DNA from: Trichinella spiralis
Lineage: Eukaryota; Nematoda; Enoplea; Trichinellida; Trichinellidae
Length of the DNA stretch: 42,309 nucleotides
Reading direction: 5' to 3'
NCBI GenBank assembly: GCA_000181795.3
Contig: CM012953.1
Coordinates: forward strand, 10,912,592 to 10,954,900
The position numbers and the translations under genes are program-made. The notes under the pieces were generated by a model. The model ran no database searches. It saw only the letters and a program-made list of their open reading frames with translations, and was not told the DNA's origin. The first letter of the stretch is position 1. The number at the start of each line of letters is the position of its first letter. Below are positions 9,762 to 22,445 of the stretch, piece by piece.

Positions 9762-12700
9762 TTAAGGCGACAGTTCTTCCTCTTCCTCATCACTGATATC
9801 ATTGTTCTTGCTTGATGTCAATCTTGTTGAAGTAGTGTGATTGTACAATCCCTGAGCCATGAGTTGTATGGCAAGAAGATTGTTGCAACGGTTTTGTTTT
9901 TTAATTTTTGCACGCTTATTCTACAACAAATTGTAACATTTCACTTATAACAATTATTGTATATGTAAAATAATGGCTTACTTGAAACCAAATTTTAATC
10001 TGTGATTCATTCAAGCCAAGTTCTGATGCTAACTCTTGTCGCCTTTTTTCAGTCAAATAACGATTCTCTTGAAATTCAAAACGCAACCGTTCCAGTTGTT
10101 GTGTGGTAAATGCAGTTCTAGGCCGCTTTTCATCTGCTTTTGCTTTATTTCGGATACGACGATTTCTAGGTCCTTAAAGCCAAATAAATAAGCGCAAATC
10201 GATGTCTCAACAGTATTAAATACATGCAATTATATTTCCTAATAAATGTCACATAAATAAAAATAAAGTCATTTATTTTGAAGTAATCTCATTTTACATA
10301 TTGTTCAATTATTTTTTCTGCTATTTGTCACTTATTAATTTTTTTAGTCATATTTTAGTTCATATCTTAAGTTCACTACAAAATGCTAACCTATTTGAAC
10401 TGACAGGCAACTAGTACTGTATTAGATGCCAGACAACCTTAGCAGACTGACAGTCTGCCTATGCTCATTCATCATCATTGCAAAGATAACAATTGGCACA
10501 AATCATACAGTACACTAATACCAGTAGTGTTTCATTATGCAGGTCAAATTGTAAACAAATGTTTTCACTAATTACCATGACTTTAAATGACATAAAAGCT
10601 TGTTTGCAACATTAATACTGCTGCAATCTTGATTTACCACTGATCGTTTACAATTTGCGCATGTAATGTCTATTTGCAGAAACATCATTAAAAAGAATGA
10701 TAACACTTTCACAACAAACACAAATTCGAGTTTTTTATTTAATACAAATAAAAACTAAATCATTTAACTTAGTTCCATTTTAAATTCTGGCTCATGTTAT
10801 TTCTTTAAAATAAAATAAACACATACAACAGTAATAAAGATTTTTTTTATTAAAATAGTTAATATCTTTTGCTTGAAACTTGAATTTTCATTTGAACAAA
10901 AATTAGAGTGCAATATATTAAAGTGATATGTAATTACCTTCTATTTTAAACTTGCTTCATTAGGTTTATAGTAAAATAAGCATATCTGACGGAGTTTTCA
11001 ATCTATTTTTTGAGATTTGAGGTGTCGTGAACCAAAAACATCTGTTTAACTTATTATTACATGTTACGCAACTGAACAATGGTAGTCTAATTTTTATAGA
11101 AAATTAAGCAAATAACAGTAATAAATCATTCAGACATACAGCACTGCAGATGCAATTGTTTATGGAACGATGGTTTGATTATCTAAAATGGCATTTCTTG
11201 AATAATATCTGTAGTAACACATACACTTATGTCAACCAAATTTAAGCAATTTGAATGCTAAAAATTAATAAAGTCACAGTAGTGACAATTCTGTATTTAC
11301 TGGTTGACAGAAAATCAAGATTCTATTGCGATGACTATTGAAAATTATTCAATTAGCTAATATCTTACTGAGCAATAAAATGGACAACATCAACATTTTC
11401 TTTAATCGAGTGGAAAATGCTAAACAGCTGTTTGACAGAAATACAATTGAGGAATTGAATCTGTAAAAATAAAGCTGGTAAAAATGTTTGCGCACAAAAC
11501 CTGGTAATTATCAAATTTGTTTGTTAAATTTCAAACACAAATAATTAGCGGTAATTAAAATACAAACAAAATTAAAATTGCCTTATTATTAATAAGCAAT
11601 GAAATTAAGAAACATTAATAAACCTATATTTACACATTGACATTTATAACATTGACTTTTTTGCATAAATATAACTTTTTATTACTACCTGAAATTATAT
11701 CTATAAGAAATTTAATCATGTTAGTAAATAAGTGTGGCTATCAGAATGCTGAACTGTGCTTTTCAATTTCTTCAGTAATAAAAGCTGACTGAACATTTAA
11801 CATTTTAGCATGTTAAAAAAGACGGAAATTGGCTAATAAAATTAATATTAATTTAATCTGCTTATGATGAAGCATCTGTTGAACACTTCCGTTATTGAAG
11901 GTTGTCAGTAATTATCTGTGACTTATTTTCACCAATAAATTAGAATTAGCAAAAGTTGGTTAAGCTAGCAAAACAACAGCTGCTGTACTGTGGCAGTTAG
12001 CATCAGTAAAAATTGGCAACAATTTACTTGGTCAACTCTAATAGTATTAAAAACTTACCTAACGTATGCGGCTAAATTAACGTTGTTTGAAATATATTCT
12101 ACGTTTGATTTATAAAACTTCATTAAGCATATGCTTATCATTCAATTCTAAAAATCTGAAAATCTTCAGAAGTCTTTCACCGAAGATCAAATTGTACATC
12201 TGCCTAGTTTGAGTAAAAACGAACATTTAAATTGTCATATTTGACTGACATCTGTCAGTTCCTACATTTGATGGTGCTCTTAGCAAAGGTTTATTTCATA
12301 CATTTTTCTTGGTAGCAAAGCTCAATTTAATTCCTCGAATTTCTAAACTTCTATTTCAGTCTATAATGTCTTAAGTTATTCAAGTTTTATTAGTACAAGG
12401 CACTTAAATGTCAGAACTTACCGTCATTTTAAATAAATTATAAAATCCAAAATTCATTATCAAACTCATAATTTTTTAAAGAAGTGTGCTTTAATATAAT
12501 GCATGAACTTAAAAGAAGGGTTTTGATAAATTTATCCACCATTCTCGAAATTCTTTTCTACAAGATGGTCAAAAAAGAATATTCATAAAAAGATACTAAA
12601 AAATAACCATAACAAGGTCGTCAATGCTTATTATTAACTTGAGTGTGACATTGATACTAAACATGGATAGGTATATAAATGTCTGATAGGTAAAATCAGA

Positions 12701-14088
12701 CGACCTCAATTGTTTATCAGCAATAGCAAACGACGGTCAGTTACTGGCCAACACAAATGACCGATGATTTAAAATGCCTGTCACCATTGCTAGCGCTAAT
12801 TGACATTTCGCTTCCTTGCAGACATCAAGGCGCTCATCTTATTTTATCTGTAGACAGTCAAACATATAATTGATCGTCACCAGAAGACCTAACTAAATTA
12901 ACCTTCGAACTCTCGTGAGGTCTCAATGTTGAAAATCATCAGAAACTGGAAACCTTTAAGATGTAAAGCTACACCGGTCAGAATAGAACAACTGTTATAA
13001 ATTTTAATTGAATATCTTCTTCCTCATATTCAACATATTACTTCGAATAAATTCATATTGCGATCATCTGATTCAGATGTGAAATGAAATTATTACTTAT
13101 AAATAATGTGAATTTATAATCAGCAATCAACAGACCATGCTTGTTTTTAAGAAATGAAATGTAAATATTTTACAAGAAAAATTAAAATCTTTCATGTAAT
13201 ATATGTAATTCATGTAATATTTACAATTTTACTTTTATTTATTGAATATTCAAAGCAGCATGCATTAAAAAATCGAGAAATGAAAAGAAGTTACATTGAT
13301 CAAAATTACTTAATTAGATAGTCCTCAAGAATGCATATTTAAAAATTCTCTTTTCTAAAGTATAAGAAAAGTCCAGTGAAAAAATTTAACAAATGAATTG
13401 GAATTTTTAAATGATAAATTCAAATATTGATGAAATATTCGACAACTCTGTGAGATCTATTGTACTTAAAAGTTTTGAAAGCTAAACAATTAAGTTTTAT
13501 TAGTTCTGACATTTTAAATGCTTCAGGAAACATTAATACATTATACACTACAAGGAATGCAAAATACAAAAAAGAATTATAATCTTATTTATTTTTCAAA
13601 GGTTTAGCAAGATATGCTTTTACGATATGAACATTTATTTTATTAATCAATGTATAAAAGAAAACACAAGTCATACCTGATGAAGGACGATCTGAATAGC
13701 GAGTACAATAAACCCATGCGGGCCATAGGACTTGTGGCACGTTCTTCATCTGGCTTTCGCAACCGGTCATTTCAGAAAGGGACTTAGAAATTTGCCCATT
13801 ACCGGAAGATGCTGATGGCCGTTTTATATTCAAATTCATCGAAGTTTTCATTTCTTTTAAATTTTTATTAATCATTTCAGATCGAGAATGTAATCCAAAA
13901 TCAGGCTTAAGAATATTTTCTACAGAAAATTTCAATTCTGATCTTGAATAAAGTTGCTCCAACTCATTTGCATTAGTTTCCTTTGCAGAGCTGGGTGATG
14001 GGCTAGCACTTTCACTGTCGGAATGTTCTCCATCAGAACCTAGGCTTGGTTGCCTCGTTTGTGGCTTTACTTTCACGCACAGTGTCAT
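9762..14088 (-). CDS. en: Engrailed homeodomain transcription factor
   Basis: Nuclear transcriptional repressor of segmentation and neural patterning. There are three coding exons: 13677-14088, 9982-10172 and 9762-9920 (762 nt, 253 aa), with matching phases at both GT-AG introns (3504 and 61 bp). Engrailed-specific blocks appear in order: a Groucho-binding EH1 motif ([12 protein letters not shown]), EH2 with the Exd/PBX-contacting tryptophans ([18 protein letters not shown]), a short EH3 (PRNRRIR), a homeodomain from EKRPRTAF to [12 protein letters not shown] with Gln50 and Asn51, and EH5 ([14 protein letters not shown]). An acidic tail ([12 protein letters not shown]) follows. The start is ATG 14088. 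A longer frame to 14172 would begin with TTG directly after an in-frame TGA, so it is rejected. Intron 2 splits the homeodomain between Gln50 and Asn51. Identification is very secure; the exact start is likely. Confidence 0.96.
10173..13676 (-). other. en: engrailed intron 1 (3.5 kb) with possible regulatory sequence
   Basis: This is by far the largest intron seen here; others in the window are about 50-420 bp. It holds no recognised exon. A less AT-rich block lies at about 12600-12900, and an inverted pair of MEIS-like cores, CTGACA-TC-TGTCAG, lies at 12245-12258. A large first intron that holds enhancers would be typical for engrailed genes, but function here is inferred only. Confidence 0.5.
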
Positions 14089-14204
14089 TGCAAGGTAGGC
14101 GCCCTTCAGCGACTGATCGGCGCCTCTTCTGCAACGACTTAAGAATCGCCAAATGTTGGCTTTCTCAGCCAATCACTAAATAGTGTACAGTATGTCAAAG
14201 GTGG

Positions 14205-14265
14205 GGCAGCTGCTCACGATTGGTAGATTGGGCTCTTCGCTTTGTCGCCTTCGGAAAACAAAATT
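14205..14265 (-). promoter_or_regulatory. en: candidate engrailed proximal promoter
   Basis: About 120-175 bases upstream of the engrailed ATG, the minus strand carries two CCAAT boxes (complements at 14219-14223 and 14227-14231) and an E-box CAGCTG (14207-14212). The sequence is richer in G and C than its surroundings. No clear TATA box is placed with them. The transcription start is unknown. Confidence 0.4.
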
Positions 14266-17200
14266 CTTAACTGACAATAGGACAAATTTATGAACTAGAA
14301 AAGAAGAAACGCTTGGAATGCAATTGTAGATTTATCTGAAACTGCTAAACAAAGTACATTGATTGTATTAAAGACATTTTGATTAACTTTTGCAACTTTT
14401 GATAAAAGTATAACAACTGATCTATTGATTAAGCACTATGAGCGTGGGAATTTCCGAAGCACAGGTTTCATACAAATTTCAATCATGGCATTTAAATAAT
14501 ATCAACTTAATATTTTACAAATAACATCTAAAAGATGACTTGATTAACTTTTTGTTTTAAAATAACAAATTATCTGTCTGCATCGAATCGTAAATTACTC
14601 TAAAATTATTACCATTTCAATAATAAAGCTTTTTAAATTAACATATACTATATAATTTTAATAGCGTTTGCAGGCATTAACACAGTTATGTTCAAATTAT
14701 ATTGCAAATAAAATGAAATACAAAAAAAAAATTAAAATTTCAGATGATTTACTTGCATTTTTTAAATGTCATTATGAGTGATGTGAAACCTGCCATTAGA
14801 TACTAAAAATCACGTTACAAACTTACAGTGCAGTACAAACCCAAAAATGCTCTGAAGAAATATGGGCTGTTTATCATTACAATACTATCATGAATATACT
14901 AGAGATTTTTTAACGTAAAGTTTTATGTATGTATGTATGTATTTATTAGCAAATTAATTTTTAAACATATTCACATTTTATGTATATTCACAAGATAAAC
15001 TAAAAAGTGAATAATAAATTAAAATATCATGCAACAAATCTTTAACGATTTTGAAGACTTTAATAATTCTGATTATTTTAAAATTAGAATTTTTAGTTGA
15101 TTTCTAAAATGTAAATAGATAAAAATTTTCTAAAAGTGCTTAATTTTTAAGTTTTCTCAATTTTATTGCTTTTTTATTGTGCTGTAAAGTAGCTAAATTT
15201 TAAAGTAATTAGCATTTATTAAAATATAAATGATAAAGTACATAATTAATTTAATTTGAATTTATTTAGAGCTTCTTAATCATTGTCAATTAATGAAAGT
15301 AAACGTGCAATTTATGAAATAAAACAACACTATGTTAAAAATTTACAATATATATTTGCTTGTCTTCAAACTGCATACAAAAATTCTATAACTTATTTTT
15401 ATTTTATATTGTCAAAAGTAATATTTCGAGTAAAAACATTCTAAACAATAAAAGAGCAGTTGGAAATTACGTGAAAAGTGAAACTTATAATTTTTGCCTT
15501 TTAGTATAGTAAGTACTTTAGAAGTGACCAGTTGAACAGTCTTAAATAAAAATAATTTGAAAATTATGATGTGTAAATTTTGTCTTGGTAAGTAAAAATT
15601 GATTTATCATTTTCAATTAAACAGTAACGTTTTTCAATACGTGTGCTATATTCTAAATTTTGAGAAAGAGAGCATTTACTCAAGACATGTGATTCTTCAC
15701 ATTTACACTGGCGTTAATTAATTGCTGAAATCAATCAAACAAGTTCTTTTCTTTCAGTAACTGCTAACGTCAGCTTTACTTTGACTGCTAGTAAAATTAT
15801 ATTGCATTTAACTTTAGATTGCATTAAACAATCTGAAAATGCTCTGAAATAAAATGCTAACATATGCTTCAGTTCGACTTTACACTGAGAATTCTTGTGA
15901 TAAAAAATGTATAACGTTTTTGTAAGATAATTGTATTACTAAGGTTAAACTAAATTAAGAAAACATCTTAAGACTGTGCATATTTTAGAAATAGTAAATT
16001 TATAAAAATTTTATGGCATTATTACGTAAATTGCATTTATTTTTTTATTCTCCTTTTCCTAGTGACAGCTACAGAAAACCATAATGCTATTAGTGCTTCC
16101 TTAAATGGAACAAACCCATAATTATTTCAACAGTATTTCGTGTGAATGCGTTTAAAATTTATCTTTAAAAGTATTAAAATGTATCTTATATAACGTTAAA
16201 CAGTATTTATGTTTAACCACAAAAGTTTTTCCAAGAATTTATAAGTAGCCAGCTTTGGTCGATTAGCGTCACGATGTCGGGCATCACTTTCGTGTCATTG
16301 AAGGTCAAAAGTAGCCGCCAACGATATGCATCGAAGTGTTGGAGTTAAGCAAGCATTTATCGCCGATTTTGTCATACGTCAACGCAAAGCCAAATGCCAT
16401 TTCTGTCAAACCTCTTCATCATTCGACGAATTATCACTACTCACTTAATACCAGTTCTTGGCTGAAGCTCGTCACAGTCACTTCATCATTGCTGACAGCC
16501 GTTGAGTAGCACAATTGAAATCTCTTTGTATTGATAATTTCCATTCAGCATGTTAGCATAATTTATAAATTTACCATCATCAGTATACATGCAAGTAAAC
16601 TGTTCACTCTTTTTTAACAAAGTGAAGTGTATTTTAATGAAAATTCATTGATCATTTTTCACCTTTAAATTTTGAAAGCAAATAACACATTAAAGACCTT
16701 AAACAAATTTATAAAGTTGCAAAATCAAAAATTGAAGTGATTTTTGCAGCATGAAGACTGAAAGTAGTTACAAATGTTTTTGCATTAAATTCACATTGCA
16801 TCAGACACAAGTAAATTTATTTCGAATTTGTGAATTGACATATTACATATATAAATAATAATTGTTTAGAATATTTAAAATGAGATCTTACAAGATTAGA
16901 TGTAATGCAAGTCAGTCAAAAATACGATTCATCCTATGATGGCTGCAGTGTAAATATTTTGGTTAATTTACTCGAATATATGCATTTTGTGTTTCTTATT
17001 TAAATAGACATAAGTGAACCATTCCCTTGATAAGAGCATAAATAAATTAGCATACCAAAGTATCAGTATGAAGTTTAATGTTTTAATTAAGTGCATATGC
17101 TTATTAACTGCTCGGATGTTTTATATTACACGTTATTTCACAGATATTGCCTTTCTAATTATGCAAAAAATGCATAAAGTAATACTTTAAAATAATTTCA

Positions 17201-18592
17201 GTGTATGTTATTTAATATTATGAGTACATTGTTAAATTTCTTTTGACTATTTTGTGCACTCGAGTTATAAATTCAAAACAACTTATTGCATATATATGCG
17301 TATACGTATTAAATATAACTAAAAGAACTAATAAATCAATGAGCTTTGAAACGTCATGTCAGTATAAGCAACTTTGTAAAGTTTAAAAAGCAAAAATGTA
17401 AAGTTGCCCAAATTTGTTATATTCTTTTAATTTAGATTTTTCAGTGTACCCACTATCTCAATTCAAATTTATTTCCCCACTGAAAATTAATTAGAATTTT
17501 GTTATTGTAATTACCGTTGATGAAATGTAATCTGCTTGACAAGGCATCATTGTCAAGTGGCAATGAACTCTTTATGCTAAACAGCGTATTTCATTTAAAC
17601 TTTTAAATTACATCATTAATTGCACATCAATTATTATTAAATTGCATATAGTATAGATTTTCACTGCTTGCTTTTCTGTTGATAAAAATGCCTGTGGTTC
17701 ACATTAAAAATGCCTATTATAAAATTTTCTCATGATGTAATAAATACATAGAAAGTTTTGCATTGTAAATAATGTAGCATTATGTAGATATTAATAATAA
17801 AATTTTATTTTGTAATATTTTATGAATTTCATTCAGTTATCCAAGGTAACTGTTATATTCATTATTCATGTTCACATCTTTACTTCAAAAACATTCTATG
17901 TTGTGACGTTTTATTGTGATTCCAAACGATGCTGCTACATAAACCCGTCATCGTTAATTTGAAAACAAATTATAAAACATAAAAAAGAACCAAACAAAAA
18001 TTAAATTTTATACTTAGCATATTTTATACTTCTCCTTAGTAAAATAAAAAGGATGCAAAATAATTCAAATAAGCAAACGTTGATACTTATGATAAATCTA
18101 AATTGCTTAAATTAAATAAAATATTAAGATTCATCTATGTAATTCTCAATCAGGGATCACTTTAATTAAACAATATTAATTTATCTTTATTTATTTAGAA
18201 ATATAATATACAAAACAAAATAATTGCACGTTCTACATAATCTTAAATAAAGCTCGTTAAATATTATACATTAATTAGTGCTACAAATTTTTGAGAATTC
18301 ATTCTTATAATTTAAATCGTTCAAATTTAGCAGATTTTGCTACAACAGAAAAAACAAATCAATTGAACAGCTAATATATTGAAAATTCAATTGATAAAAT
18401 CAAAAATCTGATCAACATGAGCATATTATGTAGGTTCTCTTTGAAAACTGTATTTAGTGTTAAAGGGGCGTACACGCCCTTGGTGCATTTCCTTCAAAAT
18501 ATTTATGATTTATTGGCAAAGCCATCTGGACAATGACTTGATGCAATGCTAACAATCATACAGCTGCATCGTTCTGCCCAAAAGAGCATGTA

Positions 18593-18602
18593 CTGTCAAT
18601 CA
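18593..18602 (-). promoter_or_regulatory. PBX/MEIS-type composite site
   Basis: The minus strand reads TGATTGACAG, the classic PBX (Exd) half-site joined to a MEIS/PREP (Hth) TGACAG core. It lies about 4.5 kb upstream of the engrailed start, inside a less AT-rich block. Engrailed itself works with Exd and Hth, so auto- or cross-regulation is conceivable. One 10-mer can also occur by chance. Confidence 0.35.
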
Positions 18603-19590
18603 AATGAGAGCTTTAATGAGGAACGAAGTGTCAAATGAAAATGAGCAGAAAAAATAAAATGCTTCTAATTGGAATAAATTTCTTAATGAGAATTGGTTTT
18701 TAATAACTCTCACAATAAAAGAAAATTTTTTCATTGGATATTAAACTTTATCCTAAAACGTAACAAAATTTTTGTGTTTTGTACAAAAGTGGCAAACTAA
18801 TTTAATAATATATTGTCATTTAATTCCTTTTTTCAAGCATCTCTGCCACCCTGCTTTTCAATGTAACACATTATGAATAGAAAGTACACTTCAGGCATTT
18901 ATAAATTTATTTTTAATGCATGCTAATTATGCTTTAACTGAATGTGTGTTACAAACTAAAATTTCATTTATAAACATCCATATATTTATTATATATAAAC
19001 AACTTACTATGAAAACAGCGAACCACATTAAAGGAAGTTTAAGTTGCATGTTTGCAGGCATACTTTCTAGATGCATTTCATATAACTTGTTAATTAGTAA
19101 TTCAATCTGTTTACCACTGGTGCAAAAATGCCAGTCACAACTGATATATGATATGTTTATGCATGCTTACATCATATTTATTTACTGATTATTATTAAAA
19201 ATGATAATTAACTTTCAATTAGCAGGAATTTCACTGTGATTGGTAATAAAAGTTAGTAGTTTAATTATTGCTAAACGACATTGCAAGAAACAGTAAGTAC
19301 AATCAGTAGCGTTGATAAGCGAGGGGGCAACTTGGGCGGCCACCCTTTCCTCTATTGAAAAAATTTAATGCAACTCTCACGATGCCCATCCTCTGGGTCC
19401 CAAATAAATCTTCTGGATACTATATCCGTCCATCTGAGTACAATATAAAAGAATATGGATTTTGAATATTATATAATAATGCAAAACATTCTTCATGAAT
19501 GCAATTCTTTGAAAATTTTTTGCTTTTACTATAAGCAGTCACTGTTTTATTTTACTTCTCTTTAATTAAAAATTACTTATATTTCAGAAA

Positions 19591-19645
19591 GTTAAAATTT
19601 ATCAAACATTCACTAAAAGTGAGAATGTTTGATAAACATTTTAAC
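19591..19645. repeat. near-perfect 55-nt foldback
   Basis: The left arm is GTTAAAA, then TTTATCAAACATT, then CACT. A three-base AAA loop follows, then AGTG, AG, AATGTTTGATAAA, CA, TTTTAAC. This gives 24 paired bases interrupted by two 2-base bulges on the right arm. It may be a remnant of a foldback element or a hairpin-forming RNA. The loop is too small for a standard microRNA precursor. Confidence 0.6.
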
Positions 19646-20801
19646 AAATATAACAAAGGCATCAATAAAATTCGTTTCAATTAAATGTTGTGCTCAAAAA
19701 TGCAGCTCTCGTTAACTTGAAACTATGATTTACAAATGAATTTGTAATGTAATCAATGTTTATGCTTTATTTCATTTTATTTATTCAAAAATTTGATTAA
19801 TGATTAAATATCTTTTAAAATTTATATTCATACACATATGTAATAAAAATTTACTGCTATTTTCATTCGTTTTCAACATTAAATTAATAAGCAAATTATT
19901 ACATTAGTTATAAAATGTTTCATAAAATAACTGTTACCAAAAGAAAAAATGCATAGAAAAAAGACTTTAACTTAAAGTAAAAAATTAAATAGTATCTAAC
20001 GAATAGTTAAATATTTTTACGTTCAATATATGTTTATAAAAAATGAACTGACGTTAATATCAAGCTAAGTTGAAAACAACATGCTTAAGTTAAGCTGGAA
20101 CGGAAGTTAAAAATTTTCTTATAAAAATTGCATAAAAGTTGCTATGAAGTAAATTTAATAAAATATTAATTAATCAAATATCAATTATTAATAACTTCTA
20201 ATTAAAAATTATAGTATCTTCTACAGTTGTCAGAATCGTATTCGTGAATTTAAATCTACTGAACTTCCGCAAATCCATGCTAAGCGGCAGAGAAATAAAT
20301 CAGTAAATAATTTTACAGTAAAAAATAAACGCCATGAGATTTAAGCACTGCTAAATATTTGCATTTTATTTTTTATACTGACAATAAAATAACTGTATGA
20401 TTTAATTTGCACTTGAAGATCAGAAACGATAACATTTTAAGTTAAAAATATTAATCGTTTGTTATATGAAGGAAGCAAATTTGTTACGCCTTATAATTGA
20501 AATTGAATAAATCTACCCATTTTCTGCAAGCACTGATAAAGCATAACGAATGCACTGGATCCTTTATTGAGAAAATGCACATTATATAAACGATCTTTTC
20601 AATATTTGTTTCACTTTCATTGGTTAAAAACCCACGCGCACTGCTTTTAGTAACTTAAAAGAACATGGGAATTCAAAAAATATAATAATCAAAATTTCAA
20701 GCAGTTACATAATTATATTAAAATGAATATTCAGTTAAATAAAAATGAGCATTAACTGCTTTTGAAATGAAAAAAGCGTATAAATCACAGATAATATATT
20801 T

Positions 20802-22365
20802 TCACTGAGCAGATTCAGGGCATTTTACACCTTCGAGACCACAACTGAAGGATACCGCCTCACCGATACTCTTAAAATAATATGAAACAATTTTTAAAAA
20901 ATTGAAAATACAAATATATATATATGTAAAAGAATTAACCTACCAACTTGCAACTTTTTATCAAAGTTACGCTGTAGAAATTGAAATCTAAGGTTCTAAA
21001 AAGCAGACGCGTATCTGGCATCGCTGCCCACCACTGTCCAAGCATTGGGCGTATTTCACCGTCGTCCAATTCAACGGCTGAATTCACCACAAGCACAGCC
21101 AAATTAAAATCTTTTGCCAAATTTCGCAATCTCAAACACGTTTTCATCGTCTTCTGTATTCCTGAACATTTACTAATAAATTAAATCAAATCAATCGATA
21201 AAAAGGTAAATCTTCAAAAAAGGCAACTTGCTAATCATTCGTTATAATTTGTATTTCTCATATTTAACAGTTACATTTAATATTTGAAACTCTCTTTATA
21301 ACATTACATTGTAATAAAGGAATCAAAAAAATCTCAATAAATATTATAAATGATTCTATTTTATAATTTTCAATTAATTTCTTTAATTTATATGTAATAA
21401 TAATCGATTTGAAATATCATTCCCATTCAATAAAGCATTGCACCTTATTTATGTTCAAACATTTTAATATTATTTATCATCATTTTCATTCGTTCAGTGA
21501 ATTTTAAGTTTTGAAAATGCTTACTAACTGGTTTTGTCGACAATAATATATTTAATATCTGAAAATAATGCCATAGCATACCCATTTCCCCTTCTCCAAA
21601 AACAGTGGGCGATAAAATCGTTCCAACGTGATCCACCACTATTACTTTGAGCTTTGTTAAAATTCCTTCTGCATTCTGCAGAAAATTTCAGCTTCATCAT
21701 AAATAAATGTTCTTCAATAAAAGTTCAATTACCTGCTCAACACCTTCTAAAATTCTATTTAAATCATCATGGGAAACTGCAAATTCTACAACAACTTTAC
21801 TCAGTAACTCATGAATAATCTGAAAGCATGCTGCAATCAAATCGTATATGCATAAAAAAACAAAAAAAAACCATGCAACTGAAAATATACCTGAATTTCT
21901 GAAGATGATGTACGTGATAACAAAATTTCAGCCAAGCGTACACCTGAAAATCCGCCCGTTGTATCGATAAACAGTACGTGACCGCCTGTTTGCTTCACCA
22001 GATTGGCGACAAAAGTTAAGCAAAACTTCAAACAGAACATTTGAAATTTTATATTTTGAATGAATTTCATATAATGAATTTAATGACAGTATAAAACCTG
22101 CGTCTTTCCACTACCAACCGGACCAACCAATTCTGTCAACTCGCTCGAGTAGATGCCACCTTTGAGCATTCTATCTATTCTACAATAAATTGCTATTATC
22201 GTTAAAATTATTTAAAAAATAAAAAAAATACGCTTCATATCCAGTTGAAAATGCACAGATATTTTGATACATGTCACTGTAGAGATCAATGCCGCTGAAC
22301 ATTTTCAGCGTACAGTCAGGATTACAAGCACAACGATAGCCGGAAACGTCTCCTCTCATATTCAT
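20802..22365 (-). CDS. RAD51D: RAD51D-like RecA-family recombination protein
   Basis: RAD51 paralog that helps load and stabilise RAD51 filaments in homologous recombination, in the nucleus. Seven exons: 22232-22365, 22098-22179, 21891-22025, 21733-21819, 21582-21675, 20944-21161 and 20802-20870 (819 nt, 272 aa). All phases match and all introns are GT-AG, 52-420 bp. Key parts: AFSTG before the core, Walker A GPVGSGKTQ, then LFIDTTGGF, Walker B-like VIVVDHVG followed by TILSP, the LAVLVVNSAV strand, RPMLGQWWAAMPDTRLLF and a final KSCKL. These match RAD51D better than XRCC2 or XRCC3 (human: VVVVDSVTAVVSPLL, KPALGRSWSFVPSTRILL). Human RAD51D has 328 residues; the N-terminal domain here is short or lies on another exon (see 22446-22592). 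The start is divergent from the pocket-protein gene. Confidence 0.88.
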
Positions 22366-22445
22366 ATTTTCCAAAAAAAGAAACAATAATCAAATGTATA
22401 TTACTAAAAATTGAAATTAAATTGAAAAAAGAGAATTTTATTTTT

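Larger units (their letters stand above)
14266..20801. other. long non-coding stretch upstream of engrailed
   Basis: No supported gene in 6.5 kb. Three things stand out from AT-rich background: a more complex block at about 16240-16520, another at about 18460-18640 with a PBX/MEIS-type site at 18593-18602, and a near-perfect foldback at 19591-19645. A (TATG)n-like run lies near 14924-14945. The 90-codon open frame at 18916-19188 has no recognisable motif. Confidence 0.5.

Noticed and set aside
13585-13676. Continuation of engrailed exon 1 into 13585-13676
   Set aside because: After SSG the frame leaves engrailed homology exactly at a GTATGA donor, and the homeodomain exon joins in phase. The extra codons are intron.
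14089-14172. N-terminal extension of engrailed to 14172
   Set aside because: The first codon would be TTG, directly after an in-frame TGA. ATG 14088 is the first methionine and begins a plausible protein.
18916-19188. 90-codon open frame upstream of RAD51D
   Set aside because: Hydrophobic AT-rich translation without motif; typical chance frame.
19591-19645. microRNA precursor
   Set aside because: The loop is only three bases and the stem about 24 pairs; standard precursors have larger loops.
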